Assembly (NCBI GenBank): GCA_021736135.1 | Contig: JAIPGO010000011.1 | Coordinates: 1-62,204, forward strand | Source of the DNA: Candidatus Cloacimonadota bacterium | GTDB lineage: Bacteria; Cloacimonadota; Cloacimonadia; Cloacimonadales; TCS61 | DNA length: 62,204 nt | Direction of reading: 5' to 3' | In this document: piece by piece, positions 37,132 through 46,474 of the stretch | Layout of the letters: each line of letters begins with the position of its first letter | Position numbering within the stretch: the first letter of the stretch is position 1 | Notes under the pieces: generated by a model | Database searches by the model: none | What the model was told of the DNA's origin: nothing | The model's input: only the letters and a program-made list of their open reading frames with translations | Position numbers and translations under genes: made by a program

Positions 37132-38730
37132 ATGAAAGGTATTGATAAGATGTTCAGAAGTTTTGCTGAGAATAATGAAGATCTAGTGATTTTTTTTAAT
37201 CCTGCTTTGAAGATAAATTATGTGAATCCTGCTTATGGCAAACTTTTTGGTATATCTGCAGATAAACTGCAAGGTAGAAGTTTCCTGCCTTTCATTGCAG
37301 AAGATGACCGCTCAAGAATTCAAAGGATACTGGAAAGCATTGATTATGCTAATCCTTCTACCCGACATCAGGAGCGTGCAATTACAATCAACGGTGTGAA
37401 ATGGCTGGAATGGGTGGTGAAGGGTATTTTCTCAAAACAGGGAAAACTGGAAAACCTTTTCGGTATTGGAAGAGATATAACGAATAATAAAATACTTGAA
37501 GACGATCTAAGGTCGATAAAAAAGCGCTATCAGAATGGGGAAATTGTTGGGGGAGTTGGTAATTGGGAATTTGATCTTACAACCGGTAATTTCTGGGGCT
37601 CATCCGGAGCTATAAGGTTATACGGATTTCCTCCCGATCGGGATACATTGACTGCCGAAGAAGTGGAGAGCCGTATTCCGGATAGAGATAGAGTACATCA
37701 GGCTCTAATCGACCTGATCGAACGTGAAACACCTTATGATCTTGAATTCGAAATATTACCATTGGATAGAGAAGAACCACGAATCATTAAATCTCAGGCT
37801 GTTGTGGAAAGGGATATTGACGATAAGCCCCTGAAAGTTACCGGTGTTATTCAAGATATCACACATCAGAAAGCTGCTGAAGAAAACCTGCGCTTAAGCG
37901 AAGAACGTTTCAAACTGGCAGTTGAAGGCAGCAGAGATGGTCTGTGGGATTGGAATCTTATAACAAATAAGGCCTATCATAGTGACAGGTTTGCCACGAT
38001 GCTGGGTTATGAACCTGATGAATTACCTTACACAAGTGTCGCCTGGAGCGAGCTTCTGCATCCTGATGATAAAAAAAAGGCATTTCAGACAGTGGAAGAT
38101 TATCTGCAGGGTAAAACAAAAGAGTATGAATCCACTTTCCGCATGAAATGCAAAGATGGCTATTATCGCTGGATTTCCGGCAGAGGTAAAGCAATCAGGG
38201 ATGAAAATGGTAAACCATATCGTTTTGTAGGTTTTAATACTGATATCACTAAACGTAAAAATGTTGAAGGTGCCTATTTGAAAAGTGAGGAGAGATTTCA
38301 CAAGTTAAATGATTCTCTTGCTGAAGGAGTTTTTCTCTTTAATGATGAAGGCAAAATTATCGATGCCAATCAGGCTGCTCAGGACATTTTAGGTTTATCG
38401 ACTACCGAGTTGAAAAATAGATTTTCCACTTTATCAATCTCACGTTTGTTTCATGAAGATGGTTCGCAATATTCTGACGCTGATAATCCAGTCATAAAAT
38501 CCCTGCGTAATGGCGAGACCTGCCGGAATGTAATTATGGGTTTTATTAATCCCAGAAAAAAGGGAGATGTCTGGATTTCAGTGAATTCAACACCCATTTA
38601 TGAGGGCAACAGGTCACAGCCTATAAATGCCTATGCCATTTTTGAGGATGTTACTGAAATCAGAAAGTCAGAACAGAAATTACAGGAATTGCAAGCAGAG
38701 CTATCAGCTTTGAAATCGCAAGATAATTGA
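37132..38730 (+). CDS. Multi-PAS protein without an output domain
   Basis: A 532-residue cytoplasmic protein made of about four PAS/PAC units, at roughly residues 5-125, 135-250, 265-385 and 395-520. Each shows a PAS core (FAENNEDLVIFFNPALKINYVN; LAEGVFLFNDEGKIIDANQAA) and a PAC end (VTGVIQDITHQKAAEENL; FVGFNTDITKRKNVEG). It stops after a short coiled coil (EQKLQELQAELSALKS) where a kinase, GGDEF or HTH module would normally start. The next stop is clean and no kinase frame follows before 39023. It may signal by binding a partner such as an orphan kinase. The ATG with GAGAGGT upstream is chosen. Confidence 0.82.
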   Translation: MKGIDKMFRSFAENNEDLVIFFNPALKINYVNPAYGKLFGISADKLQGRSFLPFIAEDDRSRIQRILESIDYANPSTRHQERAITINGVKWLEWVVKGIFSKQGKLENLFGIGRDITNNKILEDDLRSIKKRYQNGEIVGGVGNWEFDLTTGNFWGSSGAIRLYGFPPDRDTLTAEEVESRIPDRDRVHQALIDLIERETPYDLEFEILPLDREEPRIIKSQAVVERDIDDKPLKVTGVIQDITHQKAAEENLRLSEERFKLAVEGSRDGLWDWNLITNKAYHSDRFATMLGYEPDELPYTSVAWSELLHPDDKKKAFQTVEDYLQGKTKEYESTFRMKCKDGYYRWISGRGKAIRDENGKPYRFVGFNTDITKRKNVEGAYLKSEERFHKLNDSLAEGVFLFNDEGKIIDANQAAQDILGLSTTELKNRFSTLSISRLFHEDGSQYSDADNPVIKSLRNGETCRNVIMGFINPRKKGDVWISVNSTPIYEGNRSQPINAYAIFEDVTEIRKSEQKLQELQAELSALKSQDN

Positions 38731-38833
38731 TTTCTATTTTATGATAAGCCCCAAGCTCATAACGTTGTTGTTTAACAGTGCAATAAACAGCAGAGATATT
38801 GAATTTCTGGCTGAATATTCAGTAAAACCTTGG

Positions 38834-38939
38834 CATGGTCATTAGACCTCCGCAATGGTTGACCATGAGAATCCCGAACTTTTTTGAGACGACCTTTGCG
38901 GAGGTCTGCGACCATTCGCAAGGTCTCAATCGTTTTTTA
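38834..38939. repeat. Nested palindromes after the PAS gene, family D
   Basis: AGACCTCCGCAA (38844-38855) pairs with TTGCGGAGGTCT (38896-38907), and CATGGTC (38834) pairs with GACCATG (38861). A further GAGAC...CGCAAGGTCTC hairpin is followed by CGTTTTTT near 38935 and could terminate the PAS transcript. Related elements lie at 58820-58931. Confidence 0.5.
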
Positions 38940-39022
38940 ATATTTCAAGTTTTTTATTGTTTGACAATTTTCTCAATAGCATTTCAATAAACCCATAATG
39001 AATATATTAGAAGGAGTAAATA

Positions 39023-41866
39023 ATGAAAGTTCTTATTATATCTATGATCTTGATCAGCGCATTAGTTTTATCTGCTGCTAATTCGCCGGCTTTTCAGGCA
39101 TTTCAGGAGGATATTACCCGTCAGTCTGCTGATTTTAAAAATTCCGCGCTGCACCAGGAAATGCGCAACTCACGAGAAACCCGTGATTATGAGGTCGGTG
39201 ATACACATACTTTCTGGCGCTGGTATCTTGCCGTTATGCCTCCAACCTGGATCCAGACTCCCGCAACCTGCCGCGCTGCCGGTGATCATGCATATATATT
39301 CGTCGCTGACAATCAGTGGAATTCTTACATGGATCAGGCAGATGCAGATACAGTGCTGGCGCATTTTGAAGAACATACAATCGCCTTTCCGGACCAGGGA
39401 ATATATGATCTTGATACCCAATACTTTGGTCCCATCCCCGATGAACTGGATAATGACCCGAAGATGATCATTTTCTATTCTGCACTGGGAAGTTTTCAGG
39501 GTACTTCTTTTGACGGATATTTCAGCGCTTATAATCAAGTGACAGAAGCTGAAGCCCAGCAAATGAATCCTCCCGGGCACAGTAATGAGTGCGAAATGAT
39601 CTATATGACCTGCAATCCGCTCAATCCGGTGGCACCCATCAGGCTCTCTGTTCTGGCTCATGAAACTGAGCACCTTATTCACTGGGGTACTGATGTTAAT
39701 GAGGATACCTGGGTAGATGAAGGCTGTGCGGAATATGCCATGTATCTATACGGTTATCCCGATCCCATCGTTGATTTCCCTAATCAGCCTGATAATAACC
39801 TGATAGTCTGGGACCAGGAATTTTCTGATTATGTGCAGACTTATCTTTTCACTGTCTTTCTCTCGGAAAATTATGGTGGACATGATATTATTTCTGAGAT
39901 CGTTTCAGAACCGGCAAACAGTATCAGTGGCGTGGAGAATGCGCTGATCAGCTTAGGATATATGCAGCCTTTCGAATCCGTCTTTGCTGACTGGACCAAT
40001 GCCAATTATCTGGGAGATTACGATACTATTGATCTCCCTGCTTTCCAATGTGTAAGCACCTATAACAGTTTTCCAGTAAGCGGAAATGCCACTGTAAATG
40101 GCTGGGCTGCTGATTATTATAAATTCGTTACGGGCGGTATTGATCTGGCTATCTCTTTTAATGCCAATACCGGTCCCTTCACGGTTAATATTCTCAAAAT
40201 CAATAATTCAGGTTATTTCGAGATCGAACCTGTTGTTATACAGGGCACCAGTGGAACTATTACATTGCCTGATTTTGAACCTGAATTCGATTATATTGTG
40301 ATGAATGTTTCCAATCTCTCCTCTTCTTCCAAGTCTTACAGCTTTTCTCTTACTGAAAGTACTATGGAAGAGCTCAATTTCTGGACATATAACTTTAATA
40401 ATAGTACTTATACACAAATTACAGCAACCCGGCAAAACTCAGGCACTTATTGCAACGTCTTTGTTGATAATGCTATCTGGGAAAACACTGTCAGTCAGAA
40501 TGACGTTGACCTGGTGGCACGAGTATTTGACGATTCCACAGCTGCTGATCCGGCACATGGGATTTATGAACTTGATACTCAGATGTTTGGTATGCCGTCC
40601 GATATTGATGATAATGGTAAAGTCAATATTCTGCTCTATGATATTGACGATGCGGATATTAACGGTTTCTTTTCACCTTCCGATATTTCCGGCGGCACGC
40701 ATAGTAACAACATGGAAATCATATATATTGATGAAAATCCTCATGGTTCTGGGATCAACAGTTCCTATTGTTTTTCCACTGTTGCTCACGAATTTCAGCA
40801 TCTGATCCATTACACACTCGATCCCAACGAGCAGACCTGGATTAATGAAGGTTTATCTTGCTTTGCCCAGACCGTGACCGGCTGGGTTAGCCCCTACTGG
40901 ATGGTGATGTTCACTCAAAATCCCGATAATAATATCACGCAATGGACTGCCGGACCGGATTATCCCCAGACCTGGCTATTCATGATCTATCTCTGGGAAC
41001 ATTACAGCCTTGATGATGAAAACATTATCTATAATCTGGTTGCCGAACCCTTGAACGGAATGGACGGCATCGATGCTGCGCTGCAGACTACCGGCTGGCT
41101 GGATTTTTATGCCGAAGATGTTTTTAATAACTGGGTAATTGCCAATTTTATTAATGATCAGGAATTTATGGACGGACTTTTCGGCTATGCAGATAATCCC
41201 GTCGGCACGGGTACATACGCAATGGGAACCGTTAATGACATCAGCTTCTACCCCACTTCCGAAACTTATTCCATGCAGCACTGGAGTGTGAATTATTTTA
41301 CTTTTACGAATCTGGAAAACAGTTTGAAGATCAACTTTTTAGGAAATGCTGATTACTCGCAATTTAAAGTGCGCCTTGTTTCCTTTACAGGAAATACACC
41401 TTTTATGCTCTATGAAATGAATCTCGATGAATTTGCTACCGGAGAGATAACTCTGCCCAATAATGATGAGAATTATGATAATGTGGTGATGTTTGTTACC
41501 GATACTTCTGGTGGAACGGGCACAGTGGAATATTCCTATATTGCCGAAGATGTGATCTCGCAAACGCCCTCGTCACCAGACGAAATAGCCCTGATAACCA
41601 ATGTTGTCTGTTATCCGAATCCCTTCAATCCCGAGACCACCATTGCTTACTCATTAGCCACGGAAGAACATGTTATTTTGAATGTATATAATTCCAAAGG
41701 GCAATTGGTGAAAAACCTGATTGATGAAAGGCAGAAAGCAGGTGAAAACGCTGCTAATTGGAATGGTATAGATAATCATGGTCAACCCGTTTCTTCCGGT
41801 TTGTATTTCTACCGGTTAATAACTCCCGCCGGGAGTATTTCAGATAAACTTATATTGCTTAAATAA
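39023..41866 (+). CDS. Secreted metalloprotease with duplicated HExxH domain and C-terminal sorting domain
   Basis: A 947-residue secreted protein. A signal peptide (about 1-20) precedes two homologous peptidase-like domains. Domain 1 has LAHETEHLIHW (first His near residue 213) and WVDEGCAEYAM. Domain 2 has VAHEFQHLIHY (His near 589) and WINEGLSCFAQ. HExxH plus a downstream Glu in an 'EG' motif fits gluzincins of the M30 (hyicolysin) type. The last 90 residues are a FlgD-like Ig/sorting domain (CYPNPFNPETTIAYSL, SSGLYFYRL), typical of surface export in FCB-group bacteria. AGAAGGAG precedes the start and TTGACA occurs about 60 bp upstream. A strong terminator follows. Confidence 0.85.
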   Translation: MKVLIISMILISALVLSAANSPAFQAFQEDITRQSADFKNSALHQEMRNSRETRDYEVGDTHTFWRWYLAVMPPTWIQTPATCRAAGDHAYIFVADNQWNSYMDQADADTVLAHFEEHTIAFPDQGIYDLDTQYFGPIPDELDNDPKMIIFYSALGSFQGTSFDGYFSAYNQVTEAEAQQMNPPGHSNECEMIYMTCNPLNPVAPIRLSVLAHETEHLIHWGTDVNEDTWVDEGCAEYAMYLYGYPDPIVDFPNQPDNNLIVWDQEFSDYVQTYLFTVFLSENYGGHDIISEIVSEPANSISGVENALISLGYMQPFESVFADWTNANYLGDYDTIDLPAFQCVSTYNSFPVSGNATVNGWAADYYKFVTGGIDLAISFNANTGPFTVNILKINNSGYFEIEPVVIQGTSGTITLPDFEPEFDYIVMNVSNLSSSSKSYSFSLTESTMEELNFWTYNFNNSTYTQITATRQNSGTYCNVFVDNAIWENTVSQNDVDLVARVFDDSTAADPAHGIYELDTQMFGMPSDIDDNGKVNILLYDIDDADINGFFSPSDISGGTHSNNMEIIYIDENPHGSGINSSYCFSTVAHEFQHLIHYTLDPNEQTWINEGLSCFAQTVTGWVSPYWMVMFTQNPDNNITQWTAGPDYPQTWLFMIYLWEHYSLDDENIIYNLVAEPLNGMDGIDAALQTTGWLDFYAEDVFNNWVIANFINDQEFMDGLFGYADNPVGTGTYAMGTVNDISFYPTSETYSMQHWSVNYFTFTNLENSLKINFLGNADYSQFKVRLVSFTGNTPFMLYEMNLDEFATGEITLPNNDENYDNVVMFVTDTSGGTGTVEYSYIAEDVISQTPSSPDEIALITNVVCYPNPFNPETTIAYSLATEEHVILNVYNSKGQLVKNLIDERQKAGENAANWNGIDNHGQPVSSGLYFYRLITPAGSISDKLILLK

Positions 41867-41870
41867 TTAA

Positions 41871-41909
41871 AAAAAGAAGAACCTCGATAAATTCGAGGTT
41901 CTTCTTTTT
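41871..41909. terminator. Bidirectional intrinsic terminator
   Basis: 17-bp perfect stem (AAAAAGAAGAACCTCGA with its complement) and a 5-nt loop, A-tract on one side and T-tract on the other. It serves the protease gene on the plus strand and the kinase remnant or the SIR2 gene on the minus strand. Confidence 0.9.
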
Positions 41910-41913
41910 TCTT

Positions 41914-42162
41914 CTATAAATCAATCCTGAATCGCGCTCCCAGTGCACTATTGGACACTGACAGGCATCCGTGCATGTTATCTTCAATTATGGTTTTTGA
42001 CATATACAGTCCCAATCCTGTACCTTTTTCTTTCGGCTTGGTAGTAAAGTAGGGATCAAAAATTCTATTCATAACATTTGCCGGTATTCCTCCAGCATTG
42101 TCCTCTATTATCAACACAGACTTACTTGTTTTATGTGATTTGTAAGTACAAACTGGGTTCAA
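41914..42162 (-). pseudogene. C-terminal remnant of a histidine kinase
   Basis: About 70 codons encode only the ATPase end of a histidine kinase: SVLIIEDNAGGIPANVMNRI (G1), then EKGTGLGLYMSKTIIEDN (G2) and the final strand ARFRIDL. The H-box and N-box are absent. It is closely similar to the end of the TPR kinase at 33253-35121. The nominal first 12 residues (MNPVCTYKSHKTS) are probably not a real start. The sequence upstream no longer encodes kinase and instead shows another gene scrap. I read it as a truncated, non-functional paralog. Confidence 0.8.
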
Positions 42163-42210
42163 TTATCTTTCTGCTCTTAGTTCTCTTTTTTTATCAGTGA
42201 ATTTGAATTA

Positions 42211-42290
42211 TCTATTTCCCTCTTGCCTGAGCAGCTTTGCTCTCAGCATTTTCTTGAGAATGGTTTCGGTAAATAGCAGTCACTTTGAAG
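42211..42290 (-). pseudogene. Frameshifted scrap of the 83-residue gene at 47321
   Basis: This stretch aligns by eye with 47372-47450 in the same orientation, about three quarters identical, with small deletions (TGAGCA, CTCTCA, CTTGAG, GGTTTCGG, TAGC, GTCAC blocks shared). Read on the minus strand one frame gives TILKKMLRAKLLRQEGNR before a stop, matching TVLKEMLRARVLKQEGDR of the intact gene; the part before it is out of frame. It is a degenerate paralog, lying on the other side of the SIR2-STAND gene from the intact copy. Confidence 0.65.
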
Positions 42291-42355
42291 AATCAGTTAG
42301 CATATAAACATTGCCTATAGGCTTTGAGTTGTATTGAATCAGATTATAAGTTATC

Positions 42356-45300
42356 TCACCATTCTGGAAATTGCTCTTCTTCAATTATTTTTTTAGCTGT
42401 ATCGATTAATGGTAAGGTTAATATTCCAGGATTTACAGTATCATATTCAATAATTTCTTGTGATTTTTCTCTTGCTAAATCCTTCAATTCGGGGTGCGCA
42501 AGCGAAAGGCTGATATGATTATCAAAAATGCAGTATTTTTTCTTAACTTGGTACTTAATCTCTCCCTCCCAACGATTCAGAATATCTTTGCAAACCGGCA
42601 GTATTTCAGAACTCATTGATTTATACGATATAATTATATTGGAAATTATCAGTCTATTATACATCATCCAATTCTTAATCAAATTCTTAGCAAATTCAGC
42701 CCATTCTTTCTGATGTTGAAATGGGATTCTTAAGATATTATAGAATCTGCGATTTACTCCCTCCCCTCGATTATGACCTGATTTCCAATCTCTGATAATA
42801 TCTGAGATGATTCTATTGCTAAGTTTATGAAAAGCGATGCAATCAAGTGCTCGCCATACTATATTCCAATCAACTTGTCGCCAATTTTGATTGTCCAGTA
42901 ATTCTAGAGCAAAAGTTTTTCCTGAAACCGTCTCCTTTAGAATGGCAAGGCTGACACAGATTATCTGGTTGTTTACAGTCTTAACTTTATTCTTTATCAG
43001 TAATTCTTCAGCAAACGTTTTTCCAATACTCGTCTCTCTAAGAATATCCAGGCAGCTACAAATTATCTGATGTGTTAAAGTTTTTTTTCTGTTCTTTTTC
43101 AGCAATTCTTCAGCAAACGTTTTTCCAATATTCGTCTCTCTAAGAATATCCAGACAGACACAGATTATTTGAATGTTGACAGCTTCAGTTTTATTCTTTT
43201 CCAATAATTCTTCAGCAAACGATTTTCCAATACTCGTCTTTCTAAGAATATCCAGACAGCTACAGATTATCTGATGTGTTAATGCTTTTTTTCTGTTCTT
43301 TTCTAATAATTCTTCAGCACAATTCTTTCCTTCATTTGTCTCTCTAAGAATATTTAGACAATTGCAGATGATTGGATGTGCCAATGCTTTCTCTCTGTTC
43401 TTTTCTAATAATTCTTTAGCATAATTCTTTCCTTCATTTGTCTCTCTAAGAATATCAAGACAGATACAAATCATTTCAAATCTTATAGCTTCAGTTTTAT
43501 CCTTTTCCAATAATTTTTTTGCATATTCTTTCCCCTCAATTGTATCTTTTAATATTTCAAGGCAGTGGCAGATAATTTCATAGCGAATTTCTCTAATTTT
43601 GTTCTTCCCTAATAATTCTTTTGCATATTCTTTACCTTCAATTGTATCTTTTAATATTTCAAGGCAATTGCAGATAATTTCAATGCGAACTTCACTGATT
43701 CTGTTCTTTCCTAATAATTCTTTTGCATATTCTTTACCCTCATCCAAGTCTTTTAATATTTCGAGGCTATTACAGAGAACTGCATGATTAACAACTTCCT
43801 TTTTACTCTTTTCCAAAAATTCTTTAGCAAAACCTTTCCCTGCAATCGTACCCTTTAATATTTCAAGGCTATTACAGAGAACTGCATGATTAACAACTTT
43901 CTTTTTACTCCTTTCCAATAATTCTCTTGCATATTCTATACCTTCACTCGAACCTTTTAATATTCTGAGACAGGTACATATAATATCATTATTAACAATC
44001 TCCTCCTTGTTCTTTTCTAACAATTCTTTTGCATATTCTTTTCCCTCATTCGAATCTTTTAGTATTTCGAGGCAGTTGCAGATAATTTGAAAACGAACTT
44101 CATGATATCTATTCTTTTCTAAAAATTCTCTTGCAAAATCCTTCCCTTCATCCGAACCTTTTAATAATTGAAGGGAAAGGCAGATTAGTGTAAACTGTAA
44201 TTCGTTATCATGATTCTTATTTAACAGTTCTATAGAAAATTCTTTTTTCTTTTTTATTTCCGGATAAAAGTCTTGTGAAAATAAATAATACAAATATGTT
44301 GAATGAGTATTATTCTTATTTAATAATGTATGAATATATTCAAGTTTTTGTTCATCATTTTTAAATATATTGCTTTCAATATCAAAATACGATCTAAGTA
44401 AACAAGAGGCAGTGATATCCTCGCCCTTATCTACGATGATATCAAGCATTTTTCGTTTTATATCAGAATCATATTCCTGCCAGCCTTCCAGTATTGCTTG
44501 ACTGAGTCCTTCTTCTGGTAATAAATCATGATTAAAGACAATCAGTTTTAAACCTGCATACCGTTGATTTAAAAATGCACCATCAGTTAAAGTAATATAA
44601 ATGTTTAAATACTTTCGGGCTATAGAATCACCTGTCTCCAGGTTAAAGTATTTTATGTTGTCGTCCTTTTGGAATGATTCTGCCAGATTTAGAAAACTGT
44701 TCATATCTATAATAATTTTATCGTTCTTATTTACTGAAGCCCAGTAAAAAAGGGCTTTTGCTATTCCAGGATAAATTTCTGCAATCTTTTTTACATCACT
44801 TTTAACAATTTCCCTAAAGTGAGCAATTAGATCATTGAAATCTAATATACTTTCAACTTCAAGACTTTCTGCTATTCGAGCTATAAGGAAAAGTAAAAGA
44901 TAAAGGGTAACATTTTCACTTCCCGGTTTATTTAACACCAGATCAGCAGCCTCTTTCCAGGAAGGAATTTTTTCTGTTATTTTGCTGATTATGTCTTTGT
45001 TCTCACCTGATGTTAATTCAAATGTATTGTGATCGGGATCATAAAGGTAATCCAGGTATTTTTTAGCTTTGATAATTCTATCACCAATTACTATTCTGAT
45101 ATTTTCAAGCTCCATTAATGATTTTAATAAAGTATTAAAACCTGCATTATGACGAGATATCCTATACCAGTCCTCAATTATTATCAAGTACATCTTCTGA
45201 GGGTTGTTTAAGATTTTTCTTGTAGATAGTTCCGAAAACTGTTCCAGATCATTAACCCATAATACAGTAAATTCTTCCATAATACAATCTATTGCCAATC

Positions 45301-46474
45301 TTCTTAATAACGTAGATTTTCCAGAGCCTCCTGATCCGTGAACAACGGCAGATAATCTCATTATCCTTGGTGAAGAAAATGATTCTATTACTCTATTCTT
45401 TATTGTCTTATAATGCCCTCGCTCAATATCCCATCCCATAATAATTCCATACCATTGACAGTTGTAATCTAATTTTGAAGTATAAAAATTTGCCTCAGTA
45501 AAAGAACTATTTATCGATACTCTTTCTTTGAAATCCTTACTTATAATTTCTGCTCCAGGATACGGTACCGCTTCTATTTTCTCCCTGTTATCCGAAAGAA
45601 ACTGAAGAAATTCAACTGCTGAACACTGTATCCATTTCCTGTCTTTGATGTTTTTTTCTATTTCGTATCCATAATCAGGCTTATTATAGTTTATGTTTAT
45701 TATTCTCAGGTCATTTCTCAATCCTCGATCTTCGTTTAAGATAAATGTGTAAACTGTTTGTTCATTAAATTGGCAACCAATAATCAATAAATCCTTTTTA
45801 TGTGTTTTGATATCGTTAAACAGCGAATAATAAAGATGGTTGTCTTTTCCCTGAATTTTTTTCCCATATTGATTATTTGTAAAAACTATATCATTGAATG
45901 TTTTCGCATTTAATATGGAATTGTGAAGATAACCAATTCCTATTTTATATTCACTACTGAAAGTTCCTGCTTCATTATATTGCACTTCATAATCACCTGG
46001 ATTTTCTTTTATTAAAACATCAAGAACATTATCAATATTAAAAGTATAAATTCTTGACCAATTAGGAATTAGAATATTTTGATAAAGCGATATTACTTTT
46101 TCAAAATCCCCTTCGTCAACTAAAAACATTTTTTTAAATTCATTGAATCTCTCTTCTTTCTCCGATTCCGATATTGCTTCATCTTCAATATATTTGTGCC
46201 AGGCATTTGCTGCTGAATTAAAATCTCTTACTTCATCCTTGTTATCAGCATTGGATAAATACTTTTTAGTTAATTCTATAAAATCAGACACTATTGGAAT
46301 AGTATTTTCCTGTGGACATTCTGAGTTAAACCTGTTTTTTATACCAAAACTAAAACCTGCTCCCAGGACTAAGCAATATTTCTCATTTTTTAAATCCTCA
46401 AAGAATGATTGATCATCTAATAAATCTGTCAAAAGCATAGGTTTTGACTTATTTTCGTCCACATTCTTTTTCAT
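42356..46474 (-). CDS. SIR2-STAND NTPase with C-terminal 34-residue repeats, probable single-gene anti-phage protein
   Basis: A 1372-residue protein. Residues about 25-300 are a SIR2 domain: LVLGAGFS (GAG at 38-40), TFNIDN (Asn146, Asp148) and a candidate catalytic His184 in GYLHNS, as in NAD-consuming defence SIR2 proteins. A STAND-type NTPase follows with Walker A GSGGSGKST (380-388) and Walker B LIIIEDW (about 430-436), then a helical region, thirteen exact-length 34-residue repeats (about 753-1194) and a 180-residue cap. SIR2 + STAND + helical-repeat order is that of Avs-like proteins, in which the repeats sense a phage protein and the SIR2 domain then depletes NAD. The start is the ATG after GGGGGG. 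The gene stands alone in an AT-rich island flanked by gene remnants. The anti-phage role is inferred. Confidence 0.88.
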   Translation of the reverse strand: MKKNVDENKSKPMLLTDLLDDQSFFEDLKNEKYCLVLGAGFSFGIKNRFNSECPQENTIPIVSDFIELTKKYLSNADNKDEVRDFNSAANAWHKYIEDEAISESEKEERFNEFKKMFLVDEGDFEKVISLYQNILIPNWSRIYTFNIDNVLDVLIKENPGDYEVQYNEAGTFSSEYKIGIGYLHNSILNAKTFNDIVFTNNQYGKKIQGKDNHLYYSLFNDIKTHKKDLLIIGCQFNEQTVYTFILNEDRGLRNDLRIININYNKPDYGYEIEKNIKDRKWIQCSAVEFLQFLSDNREKIEAVPYPGAEIISKDFKERVSINSSFTEANFYTSKLDYNCQWYGIIMGWDIERGHYKTIKNRVIESFSSPRIMRLSAVVHGSGGSGKSTLLRRLAIDCIMEEFTVLWVNDLEQFSELSTRKILNNPQKMYLIIIEDWYRISRHNAGFNTLLKSLMELENIRIVIGDRIIKAKKYLDYLYDPDHNTFELTSGENKDIISKITEKIPSWKEAADLVLNKPGSENVTLYLLLFLIARIAESLEVESILDFNDLIAHFREIVKSDVKKIAEIYPGIAKALFYWASVNKNDKIIIDMNSFLNLAESFQKDDNIKYFNLETGDSIARKYLNIYITLTDGAFLNQRYAGLKLIVFNHDLLPEEGLSQAILEGWQEYDSDIKRKMLDIIVDKGEDITASCLLRSYFDIESNIFKNDEQKLEYIHTLLNKNNTHSTYLYYLFSQDFYPEIKKKKEFSIELLNKNHDNELQFTLICLSLQLLKGSDEGKDFAREFLEKNRYHEVRFQIICNCLEILKDSNEGKEYAKELLEKNKEEIVNNDIICTCLRILKGSSEGIEYARELLERSKKKVVNHAVLCNSLEILKGTIAGKGFAKEFLEKSKKEVVNHAVLCNSLEILKDLDEGKEYAKELLGKNRISEVRIEIICNCLEILKDTIEGKEYAKELLGKNKIREIRYEIICHCLEILKDTIEGKEYAKKLLEKDKTEAIRFEMICICLDILRETNEGKNYAKELLEKNREKALAHPIICNCLNILRETNEGKNCAEELLEKNRKKALTHQIICSCLDILRKTSIGKSFAEELLEKNKTEAVNIQIICVCLDILRETNIGKTFAEELLKKNRKKTLTHQIICSCLDILRETSIGKTFAEELLIKNKVKTVNNQIICVSLAILKETVSGKTFALELLDNQNWRQVDWNIVWRALDCIAFHKLSNRIISDIIRDWKSGHNRGEGVNRRFYNILRIPFQHQKEWAEFAKNLIKNWMMYNRLIISNIIISYKSMSSEILPVCKDILNRWEGEIKYQVKKKYCIFDNHISLSLAHPELKDLAREKSQEIIEYDTVNPGILTLPLIDTAKKIIEEEQFPEW
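42893..44218 (-). repeat. Thirteen in-frame 102-bp repeats in the SIR2-STAND gene
   Basis: 1326 bp, exactly 13 x 102 bp, each coding a 34-residue helix-turn-helix. Conserved positions are I-I-C-x-C-L-x-I-L-(K/R) in helix A and GKxxAxELLEKN in helix B. Positions 3-10 of each unit vary most. Units 10 and 12 differ at only a few residues, and pairs 4/5 and 6/7 are also close, which suggests recent duplication. A degenerate fourteenth unit follows (NWRQVDWNIVWRALD). Confidence 0.93.

Noticed and set aside
42893-44218. Regular repeats that might suggest a CRISPR array
   Set aside because: The period is 102 bp, fully in frame within one long gene, and the units vary as protein repeats do; there are no conserved repeat/unique spacer blocks.
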